64,000 nt of DNA, taken from the NCBI RefSeq assembly GCF_025997855.1, contig NZ_AP026560.1, positions 1,700,001 through 1,764,000 on the forward strand, given 5' to 3'. A model generated the notes under the pieces. The model was given only the letters and a program-made list of their open reading frames with translations. It made no database searches and was not told the DNA's origin. Positions 52,883 to 64,000 of this stretch are shown one piece after another; position 1 is the stretch's first letter; every line of letters starts with the position of its first letter. A program made the translations under genes and the position numbers. Source of the stretch: Deinococcus aetherius. Lineage in GTDB: Bacteria > Deinococcota > Deinococci > Deinococcales > Deinococcaceae.

Positions 52883-53740
52883 TCAGGTCGCCGGGAACAC
52901 CCCGCGCAGATACGCCTCCAAGCCCGTCGCGGGCTGGCCCGTCATCCGCTCCACCACGTCCGTCACCCGGTCGAAGTGCCCGGCGGCAATCGCGGCGTAG
53001 ATGCCGCCGACGCCCGCCACGGCGGGGGGTGGGAAGCCTGCGGCGGCGAGTCCTGCCTGGAACTCTTCCAGCGAGACGGCCTCGTACCGCACCTCGCGCC
53101 CGGTGACCCGTCCGAGCCGTTCGGCGACCTCCGCCTGGGTCAGCGACTCCGACCCGGTGATCTCCAGCACCTCGCCCTCGTGCCCGCCTCCTTCGAGGAG
53201 GGCGGCGGCTACGGCGGCGATGTCGTCGCGCGAGACGTAGGTGGCCCGGGCGTCGCCGGTGGGGGCGCGGTGGACGCCACTTTGCGCCGCCTGCCGCAGG
53301 GTCATCCCGAGGCTGTCGAGGTACAGGCTGGGCCGCAGGATCGTGAAGCGGGCGCCGCTCCCCCGCAGGGCCTGCTCGGTCGCCGCGTGGGTCGCCGCCG
53401 CCCGGAAGGGGGAGGTCGGGTCCACATCCAGGAAGGAGGTGTACGAGATGCGCTCCACGCCGGCCTCGCGGGCGGCCTGGATCGCCCGCAGGTGCTGGCG
53501 CACGCGCGCAGCTTCGTCGTGGGCGGGCGTGGAGAGCAGCAGGAGGTGAGTGCTTCCCCGCACGGCGTCCGCGAAACCCGGCGCCTCGTACTCGGTCGCC
53601 ACGACCTCCACGCCCCGCTCGGTGAGCCAGGGGACCTGACCCGGATCACGGGTGGAGGCGCGAAAAGGGACGCCCCGGTCGAGCAGGAGGCGCGCGATGC
53701 GGCCCGAGAGTTGTCCGGACACTCCGGTCAGAAAGATCAT
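52883..53740 (-). CDS. NAD(P)-binding NmrA-like SDR oxidoreductase
   Basis: Atypical short-chain dehydrogenase of 285 residues related to quinone oxidoreductase 2/NmrA proteins. Rossmann start IFLTGVSGQLSGRIARLLL, VVATEYEAPGFADAVRG, and ITGSESLTQAEVAERLGRVTGR near residue 200. No catalytic YxxxK is evident, as is common in NmrA relatives, which may act as redox sensors. ATG 53740 has AAGGAG, which overlaps the stop of the gene upstream. Confidence 0.83.
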   Translation of the reverse strand: MIFLTGVSGQLSGRIARLLLDRGVPFRASTRDPGQVPWLTERGVEVVATEYEAPGFADAVRGSTHLLLLSTPAHDEAARVRQHLRAIQAAREAGVERISYTSFLDVDPTSPFRAAATHAATEQALRGSGARFTILRPSLYLDSLGMTLRQAAQSGVHRAPTGDARATYVSRDDIAAVAAALLEGGGHEGEVLEITGSESLTQAEVAERLGRVTGREVRYEAVSLEEFQAGLAAAGFPPPAVAGVGGIYAAIAAGHFDRVTDVVERMTGQPATGLEAYLRGVFPAT

Positions 53741-53749
53741 GCGGTCTCC

Positions 53750-54373
53750 TTAGACGCCCAGCTTGTCGGCCAGGGCCCGCACCGCGTCGGCGGTCGTGAC
53801 CGGGCCGTGGCCCACGTACACCTCGCGCGGGGCGAGGTCGGCGATCTTGCGGACGGTGCGATGGGCCTGCGCCATGTCGGCGGTGAAGAAGGGCGGCCCC
53901 ATCACCGCCTGCCCGCGACGTGAGGCGATGGCGTCCGCCGCGACGAGCACCCCGTCCCGCAGCAGCCCGATCTGCCCCGGCGTGTGCCCGGGGAGGTGGA
54001 CGACCTGCCAGCCCATCAGCGTGTCGCCCTCGTCGAGCGTCTGCAGGGCGGCCCTCGGCACGGGCGGCACGGGGAAGCTGAGGAAGCGACCGATCACGGG
54101 AACGGGCAACGTCGGGCGCGGCGTTTCCCCGGTGAGGTAGGGCAGGTCGAGGGGATGAGCGTACATGGGCAGGCCGAGCGACTCCCACAGGAACCGCGCG
54201 CCGCCCGCGTGGTCGGGGTGGTGGTGGGTGAGGAGGACCGCCTTCACCCCCGCCTCCCGCGCCCAGTGGAGGACCTTCTCGCGCGTTCCGGCGAGGCCGC
54301 TGTCCACCAGAAGGGGGCCCTCGTCGGTCTGGAGCAAGTAGGTGTTCGCCCCGAAGGTGCGGTACTCAAGCAT
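53750..54373 (-). CDS. MBL fold metallo-hydrolase
   Basis: Zinc hydrolase of 207 residues. Metal motif LTHHHPDHAGG (HxHxDH), late His in VVHLPGHTPGQIGLL, Asp in VAADAI, and VYVGHGPVTT, the layout of glyoxalase II-like proteins. ATG 54373 overlaps the upstream NmrA gene by 8 nt. Confidence 0.88.
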   Translation of the reverse strand: MLEYRTFGANTYLLQTDEGPLLVDSGLAGTREKVLHWAREAGVKAVLLTHHHPDHAGGARFLWESLGLPMYAHPLDLPYLTGETPRPTLPVPVIGRFLSFPVPPVPRAALQTLDEGDTLMGWQVVHLPGHTPGQIGLLRDGVLVAADAIASRRGQAVMGPPFFTADMAQAHRTVRKIADLAPREVYVGHGPVTTADAVRALADKLGV

Positions 54374-55307
54374 GTTGGTCGGCGGCCTCTCGCGTTCCGA
54401 AGGCGTCCGCGTGCTCCCGCACCCAGTCTTCCAGCGGGGTGAGCGGGACCGGCATCTTTTGCAGGGCCGAATCCACGTCCACATTGCTCGACATGCTCGG
54501 CGGGTCGGCGAAGGCCCGCGCGTACGCCATCGCCGCGAACCGGCCCATGCCCGGGTAGATCGTGTCCATCTTCTGCCCGAAGACCTCGGGGGAAAGCGGC
54601 TCGAACCTGATCGCACGGCCCAGAGCGCGGCTGAAGCGCTCGGCCACCTCCTCGCCGCTGAGGCTCTCGGGCCCCGCCACCTTGAGGTTGAGCGGCGCGA
54701 GGTCGGGGTGAGCGAAGGCGTAGGCGGCGAACTTCCCCAGGTCGTCCGACGCGATCCACTGCATCCGCACCTCGTTGGGCACGGGGTAGGTGAAGACGTT
54801 TCTGGAGGCCACCTCGGGAGCTGTCCAGGGGCCGAGGAAGTTCTCCATGTACCCGGTTGGTTGCAAGACGACGTACGGCAGCCTGCTCGCCTGGATGACC
54901 TCCAGCACGTCGAGCCGCACGTCCAGGCCCGGGTTGCCCGTTCCCGCGGGGGCGATCTCCCCGCTCGCGTTCCACACCAGGAGGCGCACGCCCGCCTCCC
55001 GTGCCGCGTCGATCACATTGCGTGCCTGCGTGGGGCGGTCCATCGGGTTCCCGCCCGCGAACGGCAGGTGGAAGACCACCCCATCCGCGCCCGTGCTCGC
55101 CCGGCGGGTGGCCTCGGCGTCGCTCAGGTCGCCCTGCATCACCTCGGCCCCCAGCGCCCGCAGGTCCCCGGCCCGCTCGGGTTGGCGGACCAGAATCCTG
55201 ACCCGGTGGCCCGCCTCCAGCAAGCGGCGCGCGACCGGCTCGCCCTGGGAACCCGTGGCCCCGTACACCAGAATCGTGGTTATCTTTTGCCCTCCTGTAG
55301 TCGTCAT
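54366..55307 (-). CDS. NmrA family NAD(P)-binding protein
   Basis: Atypical SDR of 313 residues: Rossmann ILVYGATGSQGEPVARRLLE, VMQGDLSDAEATRRA, YMENFLGPW, and KVAGPESLSGEEVAERFSRALGR. No YxxxK catalytic pair. ATG 55307 is taken as start, but a stronger ribosome-binding site (AGGAGG) lies inside the frame 7 nt before an ATA codon at residue 9, so the real start is uncertain. First of a three-gene operon (NmrA, MBL, SDR). Confidence 0.82.
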   Translation of the reverse strand: MTTTGGQKITTILVYGATGSQGEPVARRLLEAGHRVRILVRQPERAGDLRALGAEVMQGDLSDAEATRRASTGADGVVFHLPFAGGNPMDRPTQARNVIDAAREAGVRLLVWNASGEIAPAGTGNPGLDVRLDVLEVIQASRLPYVVLQPTGYMENFLGPWTAPEVASRNVFTYPVPNEVRMQWIASDDLGKFAAYAFAHPDLAPLNLKVAGPESLSGEEVAERFSRALGRAIRFEPLSPEVFGQKMDTIYPGMGRFAAMAYARAFADPPSMSSNVDVDSALQKMPVPLTPLEDWVREHADAFGTREAADQHA

Positions 55308-55394
55308 CCCGCGAGTGTGCCCGGGGCGCGGGGTGAGGGGGCAAGAGGAACCTTAGCGGGGGTTGAGGCAGGGGGACGGGAATTGGAGCCGGGG

Positions 55395-55847
55395 TTACCC
55401 AGGGCACGTTCCCGTCACCGAAGCGAGGGTGACAACGCCTTGCTCAAGGAGCATGCCTCCCGCTCCGGTGAAAGCGTACCCTACTTCGATGTTCTGGCCT
55501 GGTTTAACATCCTGGCAAAGTACCAGCCCCAGCTCCAAGTCACCTTTATGGCTCAAAGCATTGTCAGAAACAACCAGAACACCGGGATATTGTTTGGTGC
55601 CCACATTCACATAACCGCCCGTGGCTCTGGATGCTAACGCAGAGCTTTTTGGGTGGGTGTAGAGTGTCAACATCTGTACAGCGGGAAAGTTAATTTCCTG
55701 TTGGAATACTTCTCCTCCTGAAATATGCACACTGATGCCCAAGAACCCCGGAGACGATCCTCCACGGTTACACGAGGAGAGCATCAGCGAGGAGATTGCA
55801 AAGGCAACTGAGGAGACCGCGAACTTCTTCAATTCACTAAATTTCAT
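55395..55847 (-). CDS. AT-richer lipoprotein gene, function unknown
   Basis: Exported protein of 150 residues. The lysine-rich N-terminus MKFSELKKFAVSSVAFAISS and lipobox LSSC give a lipoprotein signal. A hydrophobic beta-rich body follows, with FTGAGGMLLEQG near the end. Use of Lys, Ile and Asn codons and lower GC than neighbours suggest recent acquisition. GGGAGAG lies upstream of ATG 55847. No family recognised. Confidence 0.65.
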   Translation of the reverse strand: MKFSELKKFAVSSVAFAISSLMLSSCNRGGSSPGFLGISVHISGGEVFQQEINFPAVQMLTLYTHPKSSALASRATGGYVNVGTKQYPGVLVVSDNALSHKGDLELGLVLCQDVKPGQNIEVGYAFTGAGGMLLEQGVVTLASVTGTCPG

Positions 55848-55971
55848 CTTTAAAGCTCTCCCTTTTCAGCCACAGCATGACAGACGATCACCCTCGCACG
55901 CCCGAGGTGAACGGATCATCTGTCCTCCTTGTACTCCTTCGCAGAGGGCTCAGCGAGAAGATTTGCGCCGC

Positions 55972-57255
55972 CTACTCCCGCACCTGCCCCTCCCCCACCA
56001 CGACCCACTTCGTCGTCGTCAGTTCGCGCAGGCCCATCGGGCCCCGGGCGTGGAGCTTCTGGGTGCTGATGGCGACCTCCGCGCCGAGGCCGAGTTGCCC
56101 GCCGTCGTTGAAGCGGGGGCTGGCGTTCACCATGACGGCGGCGCTGTCCACGTCCTGAACGAAACGCTCGGCCTGGGCGGAGTCGCGGGTCAGGATCACG
56201 TCAGTGTGGTTGCCGTGCGCGGCGATGAAGTCGAGGGCCTCGCCCAGCCCGGAGACGGTGCGAATGCTGGCGGTCAGGGCCAGGAACTCGGTGCCGTAAT
56301 CCGCGTCTGTAGCGAGTTCGGCCTGGACCCCGGCCCCCTGCAAAGTGGCGAGGGCGGGAGGATCGGCACGCAGGGTGACGCCGTGCAAGGTGAGGTTCCG
56401 CGCGATGGCGGGTAGGGCGGGCAGCGCCCCCTCGTGGATGAGCAGCGTGTCGAGGGCGTTGCAGGCGCTGGGCTTCTGGACCTTGGCGTTGCGGATGATC
56501 GCCACGGCCCGCTCCACGTCGGCGGGGTCGCGGGTGAAGCTCTCGTCGAGGTAGATGTGGACGACGCCGATCCCGCCCACGATGACGGGGACGGTGGCGT
56601 TCTCGACGCAGTAACGGTGGAGGCCCGCCCCGCCCCGGGGGATGATCGCGTCCACGAGGTCGTCGAGCCGCAGGAGTTCGAGCATCCGCTCGCGGGCGGG
56701 GTCGCGGATAACCTGAATGGCGTCGCCCGGCAGGCCCTCCGCCTCCAGCGCCGCGCGGATGGCAGCCTCCAGCGCCGCGTTGCTGTTCACCGTCTCCTTG
56801 CCCCCGCGCAGGATGGCCGCGTTACCGCTCATCAGGGCGAGGGCCGAGACGTCCACGGTCACGTTCGGGCGGCTCTCGTAGATCACGCCGAGGACCCCGA
56901 GGGGCACCCGGCGGCGCGAGACGCGGATGCCGGTGGGGCGCACCTCCTCGGGCGTGGTCTCCCCCACCGGGTCGGGCAGGCGGGCAACGGCCTCCACGTC
57001 CGAGGCGATGGCTGCCAGCGAGGGCGCGTCGAGCCGCAGGCGGGCGACCATGTGGGCGGGGAGGCCCGCTCCTTCGGCCGCCGCCACGTCCCGCGCGTTC
57101 GCCGCGAGGATGTCGGCCTCGCGGGCCCGCAGTTCCCGCGCGACGGCGTGCAGGGCCGACGCCTTGCGCGCGGTGGGGAGCGAGCGCAGCACCCGCGCCG
57201 CCCGCCGCGCCCGCACGCCCATCTCCCGAACGGTGAGGGTCCCGGTGGTCGTCAT
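55972..57255 (-). CDS. proA: Gamma-glutamyl phosphate reductase
   Basis: Reduces glutamyl-5-phosphate to the semialdehyde in proline synthesis. The 427-residue enzyme has [31 protein letters not shown] and the catalytic cysteine in [11 protein letters not shown] (Cys265), and [14 protein letters not shown] 57255 is supported by TACCCT (57267-57262) 6 nt upstream. proB lies 89 nt upstream on the same strand. Confidence 0.95.
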   Translation of the reverse strand: MTTTGTLTVREMGVRARRAARVLRSLPTARKASALHAVARELRAREADILAANARDVAAAEGAGLPAHMVARLRLDAPSLAAIASDVEAVARLPDPVGETTPEEVRPTGIRVSRRRVPLGVLGVIYESRPNVTVDVSALALMSGNAAILRGGKETVNSNAALEAAIRAALEAEGLPGDAIQVIRDPARERMLELLRLDDLVDAIIPRGGAGLHRYCVENATVPVIVGGIGVVHIYLDESFTRDPADVERAVAIIRNAKVQKPSACNALDTLLIHEGALPALPAIARNLTLHGVTLRADPPALATLQGAGVQAELATDADYGTEFLALTASIRTVSGLGEALDFIAAHGNHTDVILTRDSAQAERFVQDVDSAAVMVNASPRFNDGGQLGLGAEVAISTQKLHARGPMGLRELTTTKWVVVGEGQVRE

Positions 57256-57344
57256 GGGGGCAGGGTAGCAGGGGCGGGTGGCATGTCGCCCTTGGCTTGT
57301 CGAGCTTGTTGGGAGAGGGGGAAGAGGCGGGGCGCTCCCGCCCG

Positions 57345-58436
<1,092 letters not shown>

Positions 58437-58628
58437 GGGGCCCAGGATAGGGGCAGCGGCGGGCGGCCCCAACTCCACAACTCCACCAGCGTACCGGGCG
58501 CGGTCCCGACGTGGATGACGCCGGGAACAAGACCGGCTTGGCCCTGCACTGACGGGCGGCTGATGGCGGGGGCGAACGCTGGGGGCAGGAGCCCTCATCC
58601 CCGAACACCCCACTCGCCGGAGGTCCCC

Positions 58629-58943
58629 ATGCGAATCCAGCCGCACCGCCCCGCCTCTCCCCTCACGCCCCTCCTGGTCACCCTCGGCCTGCTGTCCGCC
58701 CTGGTCGTCCTCCTGGCCGGGTGGGTGGCGGGGGGCGTGGTCCTCGTGCTCGCCCTGCTCCTTCTCACCACGGCCTACGGGCGCGAGCGAGAACGGCGGG
58801 GCGGCAGGGGCAGGTCGGGCGGGACGGACGGCGGCGCCTGGGTCTGGGGCCCCGGCGACTCCGGCGGGAGCGGGGAGGATTGCGACGCTGGCGGCGGGGG
58901 CGAGGGCGGGGGAAGTGACGGCGGCGGGTGCGGCGGCGAGTAG
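58629..58943 (+). CDS. Small membrane protein with Gly-rich tail
   Basis: Protein of 104 residues: two hydrophobic segments (about 13-48), a basic patch [12 protein letters not shown], and a Gly/Asp/Ser-rich tail with two cysteines. No family recognised; the tail resembles low-complexity tails of YjbE/YgcG-type proteins. GGAGG lies 6 nt upstream. Confidence 0.6.
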   Translation: MRIQPHRPASPLTPLLVTLGLLSALVVLLAGWVAGGVVLVLALLLLTTAYGRERERRGGRGRSGGTDGGAWVWGPGDSGGSGEDCDAGGGGEGGGSDGGGCGGE

Positions 58944-58952
58944 GGCCCTCCC

Positions 58953-60548
<1,596 letters not shown>

Positions 60549-60583
60549 GCGGGCATTGTAGGGGCGGGCCGTAGAATCGGCGC

Positions 60584-61063
60584 ATGAGCCCCCGTGTCGG
60601 TCAACCCGCCCCCGATTTCGACGCGCGCAGCGACGACGGCCGCCCCGTGCGGCTCGCCGAGTTGCGCGGGTACTGGGTGGTGCTGTACTTCTACCCCCGC
60701 GCGAACACGCCCGGCTGCTCCGTCGAGGCCCGGCGCTTCGAGGCCGCCCTGCCCGAGTTCGAGCGCCTGAACGCGACCGTGATCGGCGTGAGCACCGACA
60801 CCGAGGCCCGGCAGGCCAGCTTCCGCGACACCTGCTCGCTGAGTTTCCCCCTGATTCCCGACGGCGACCGGGCGATCAGCCGCGCCTACGGGGTGATCGG
60901 GGGACTGGGCGGGCTGCTGGGGATGGCGGCGCGCGAGACCTTCCTGATCGACCCGGGGGGCCAGCTCGCCCACCACTGGCGCGGGGTGAACCCGGCCACC
61001 CACGCCGCCGACGTGCTGCGCCTGCTGGAGGAAAGGGCGGCCTCCGTCGTCAGCGTGTCCTAG
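60584..61063 (+). CDS. Peroxiredoxin (AhpC/TSA-Bcp family, 1-Cys-like)
   Basis: Protein of 159 residues with the peroxidatic Cys45 in RANTPGCSVEARRF. The resolving cysteine five residues later in the 25456 paralogue is replaced (residue 50 is Arg), so it must use another thiol; Cys83 is the only other candidate. ATG 60584 is supported by TAGAAT (60572-60577) 6 nt upstream. Its last 14 nt overlap the convergent membrane-protein gene. Confidence 0.88.
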   Translation: MSPRVGQPAPDFDARSDDGRPVRLAELRGYWVVLYFYPRANTPGCSVEARRFEAALPEFERLNATVIGVSTDTEARQASFRDTCSLSFPLIPDGDRAISRAYGVIGGLGGLLGMAARETFLIDPGGQLAHHWRGVNPATHAADVLRLLEERAASVVSVS

Positions 61064-61457
61064 CGTCCGGCGTCTGGACCACCCGCTCGGGTTCCTGGGG
61101 ATAGAGCCAGCGCAGGAAGACCAGGAACAGGCCGATCACCGTCGCCGTGCTCGTCGTCAGGAAGGCGATGATCACCCCGGCCTCCAGCCGGAAGGGGCGG
61201 CCCCCCAGCGTGCCCCACCCCACCGCGACGGTGAGGATCACGTCGGCGACGAGCCAGAGGGTCGCCAGCGTGAACACCGCGAAGCCCGCCCAGCCGCGCC
61301 ACCGCTGCTGCGCCCGGGCCTCGCTGAGCGAGAGGGCCTGACGCTGGCGCAGGTAATCCTCGTCGGCCCGTTGGCGGCGCTCGTTTTCCAGGCCGCCCTC
61401 CACCCGGGCCTGGATGGCGCTCGTCGGGATGACGGGGTCAGGCCGGGGAGTGGTCAT
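61050..61457 (-). CDS. Two-helix membrane protein paired with a Panacea gene (candidate toxin)
   Basis: Protein of 135 residues. A charged, coiled-coil-like N-terminal half (RVEGGLENERRQRADEDYLRQRQALSLSEARAQQRWRGW, about 18-55) precedes two helices (about 56-78 and 90-113) and a short cytosolic tail. It is 17 nt downstream of the Panacea gene and likely co-transcribed. Small membrane proteins are a known toxin class in Panacea-antitoxin pairs, but no toxin family is recognised here and the role could be different. Its end overlaps the convergent peroxiredoxin gene by 14 nt. Confidence 0.65.
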   Translation of the reverse strand: MTTPRPDPVIPTSAIQARVEGGLENERRQRADEDYLRQRQALSLSEARAQQRWRGWAGFAVFTLATLWLVADVILTVAVGWGTLGGRPFRLEAGVIIAFLTTSTATVIGLFLVFLRWLYPQEPERVVQTPDARTR

Positions 61458-61474
61458 GGAGTCATGGGTCCCAC

Positions 61475-61963
61475 TCAGGCGCTGCGGGCGAGCGTGGTGT
61501 AGTACTCGCGGGTGACCTCGTTGGGGATCAGGTCGTTCGGCCTCCCGTACACCTGGGTCCAGGGACTGCCCCTCAGGTGGGTCAGGCGCGAGAGTTCATC
61601 GCCGTCCATCTGCCCGTAGGTCGTCCACACGCTGCGGATGACCTCCTGGGCGGCAGAGTCGCCCCTCAGGTCGGGCTCGCCCGGCGACACGTCGAGCGGC
61701 TCCGCGATGGGCGTGCGCCCCCGGCCCCCCCAGTAGTCCCACAGGCGGCGGACGACCGGGCCGCGTTGCCAGGCGTGGACCGTGTTGTAGATCAGGGGCC
61801 GTCCCAGCAGCGCCAGCGTCCACCCGTGCGCGATGTAGACCAGCTTGTGCACCTGCATCTGCGTGAGGGTCCGCCCCTCCGCCCGCGCGAGGTCGAGGAA
61901 GGCGTTCGCCACCACCTCGGCGGCGTACCCGGTCTTGGTCGGATCGTCGATGGTGACCGTCAA
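61475..61963 (-). CDS. Panacea (SocA/DUF4065) domain protein, candidate antitoxin
   Basis: Protein of 162 residues almost entirely made of one Panacea domain: VVANAFLDLARAEGRTLTQMQVHKLVYIAHGWTLALLGRPL and HAWQRGPVVRRLWDYWGG (about 19-80), then the MDGDELSRLTHLRGSPWTQVYG segment (about 115-140). Panacea antitoxins neutralise many unrelated toxins and often sit beside phage-linked genes. TTG 61963 has AAGGAGG 6 nt upstream, a strong site. A perfect 13-bp inverted repeat lies about 60 nt upstream. Confidence 0.85.
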   Translation of the reverse strand: MTVTIDDPTKTGYAAEVVANAFLDLARAEGRTLTQMQVHKLVYIAHGWTLALLGRPLIYNTVHAWQRGPVVRRLWDYWGGRGRTPIAEPLDVSPGEPDLRGDSAAQEVIRSVWTTYGQMDGDELSRLTHLRGSPWTQVYGRPNDLIPNEVTREYYTTLARSA

Positions 61964-61985
61964 CGTCGGCCTCCTTTCTGATCAC

Positions 61986-62012
61986 AGCGTAACACGCCGG
62001 GAGGAGTGTGAA
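61986..62012 (-). promoter_or_regulatory. Tentative promoter of the Panacea operon
   Basis: Minus-strand TTCACA (62012-62007), 15-nt spacer, TACGCT (61991-61986). Spacer is short for sigma-70, so weak support. Confidence 0.35.
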
Positions 62013-62019
62013 CTGTGGG

Positions 62020-62056
62020 AGGTGGACCGTGAAGTTTTACACGTCACGGTCCACCT
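62020..62056. promoter_or_regulatory. 13-bp perfect inverted repeat (operator or terminator)
   Basis: AGGTGGACCGTGA / TCACGGTCCACCT, 11-nt centre containing TTTTAC. It lies 15 nt after the aminotransferase stop and about 57 nt before the Panacea start on the same strand. Could be the aminotransferase terminator or an autoregulatory site of the Panacea operon; no U-tract follows the stem, which favours an operator. Confidence 0.6.
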
Positions 62057-62071
62057 CCGTCACGCCGCAAC

Positions 62072-63430
<1,359 letters not shown>

Positions 63431-63472
63431 GGATGGGTCTCCTGCGAGTTGAATGTTTTTTTGGACGTTGAG

Positions 63473-63587
63473 GCGGTGGGTGAACCCCTCAGTCCGCTTC
63501 GCGGACAGCTCCCCTCAAGGGGAGCCTAAGAATTTGCCTCCCCTTAAGGGGAGGTGCCCCGAAGGGGCGGAGGGGTTCGCCCACCGC
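63473..63587. repeat. 115-nt nested-hairpin element
   Basis: An 18-nt outer stem (63473-63490 with 63570-63587, 17 of 18 matched) encloses four inner hairpins: GTCCGC/GCGGAC (63492-63506), CTCCCCT/AGGGGAG (63509-63524), an 18-nt palindrome CCTCCCCTTAAGGGGAGG (63537-63554), and GCCCC/GGGGC (63556-63568). It fills the gap between the aminotransferase and aminomutase genes and ends next to the aminomutase stop. Confidence 0.85.

Positions 63588-64000
<413 letters not shown>

Overview
The window is a GC-rich bacterial chromosome segment that looks like Deinococcus. The grounds are a homocitrate synthase of the alpha-aminoadipate lysine route typical of Deinococcus-Thermus, a fused TilS-TadA protein, a Deinococcus-type EPSP synthase, and a very regular start-site layout. 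In 26 genes a TANNNT hexamer lies only 5-7 nt before the chosen start codon, which implies largely leaderless transcription. No rRNA, tRNA, CRISPR array, transposase or prophage was seen.

Region by region. 1-4.1 kb: end of a System I cytochrome c maturation operon (CcmF partial, thioredoxin-like CcmG/ResA, CcmH, a CcmI-like TPR/cytochrome c fusion, a Rieske protein), all linked by 4-nt stop/start overlaps. 4.1-9.3 kb: KTSC protein, GNAT, a CitE-MaoC-unknown operon, a MATE transporter remnant, a Gfo/Idh/MocA oxidoreductase and an aldo/keto reductase. 9.3-15.4 kb: homocitrate synthase with a clear promoter, a decayed small gene, PhzF-like protein, BenE transporter, PhoH and AroE. 15.4-20.4 kb: a CHASE-PAS histidine kinase coupled to a receiver-histidine kinase protein, then OsmC. 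20.4-25.4 kb: a composite inverted repeat, then a minus-strand operon deoC-maf-mreC-mreD-PBP2 (cell shape and elongation). 25.4-35.5 kb: peroxiredoxin, RpiA, a PIG-L deacetylase, a DUF255 thioredoxin-domain protein, transglutaminase, cysteine-desulfurase-like enzyme, YbeY-DgkA, CorC-like transporter and cytidine deaminase. 35.5-42 kb: an AbrB-type antitoxin with a broken PIN toxin, a secreted protein, isocitrate lyase with repeated operator-like sites, a HAD phosphatase, NrnA and a carboxynorspermidine-dehydrogenase-like enzyme. 42-50.9 kb: small proteins, DinB-like protein, AroA, sugar dehydrogenase, DegV, PIN-TRAM membrane protein, PspA and secreted proteins. 50.9-58.4 kb: Dxs, an SDR/MBL/NmrA cluster, an AT-richer lipoprotein gene, ProA and ProB. 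58.6-64 kb: a Gly-rich membrane protein, TilS-TadA, a peroxiredoxin, a Panacea-domain gene with a small two-helix membrane protein (candidate toxin-antitoxin or defence pair), a class III aminotransferase, a 115-nt nested-hairpin element and the 3' end of lysine 2,3-aminomutase.

Most genes are housekeeping metabolism and envelope functions. The spots most worth a second look are the Panacea/membrane-protein pair, the 7-bp tandem repeat at the ccmH start, the REPIN-like palindromic elements, the decayed toxin beside an intact antitoxin, and the isocitrate lyase operator cluster.
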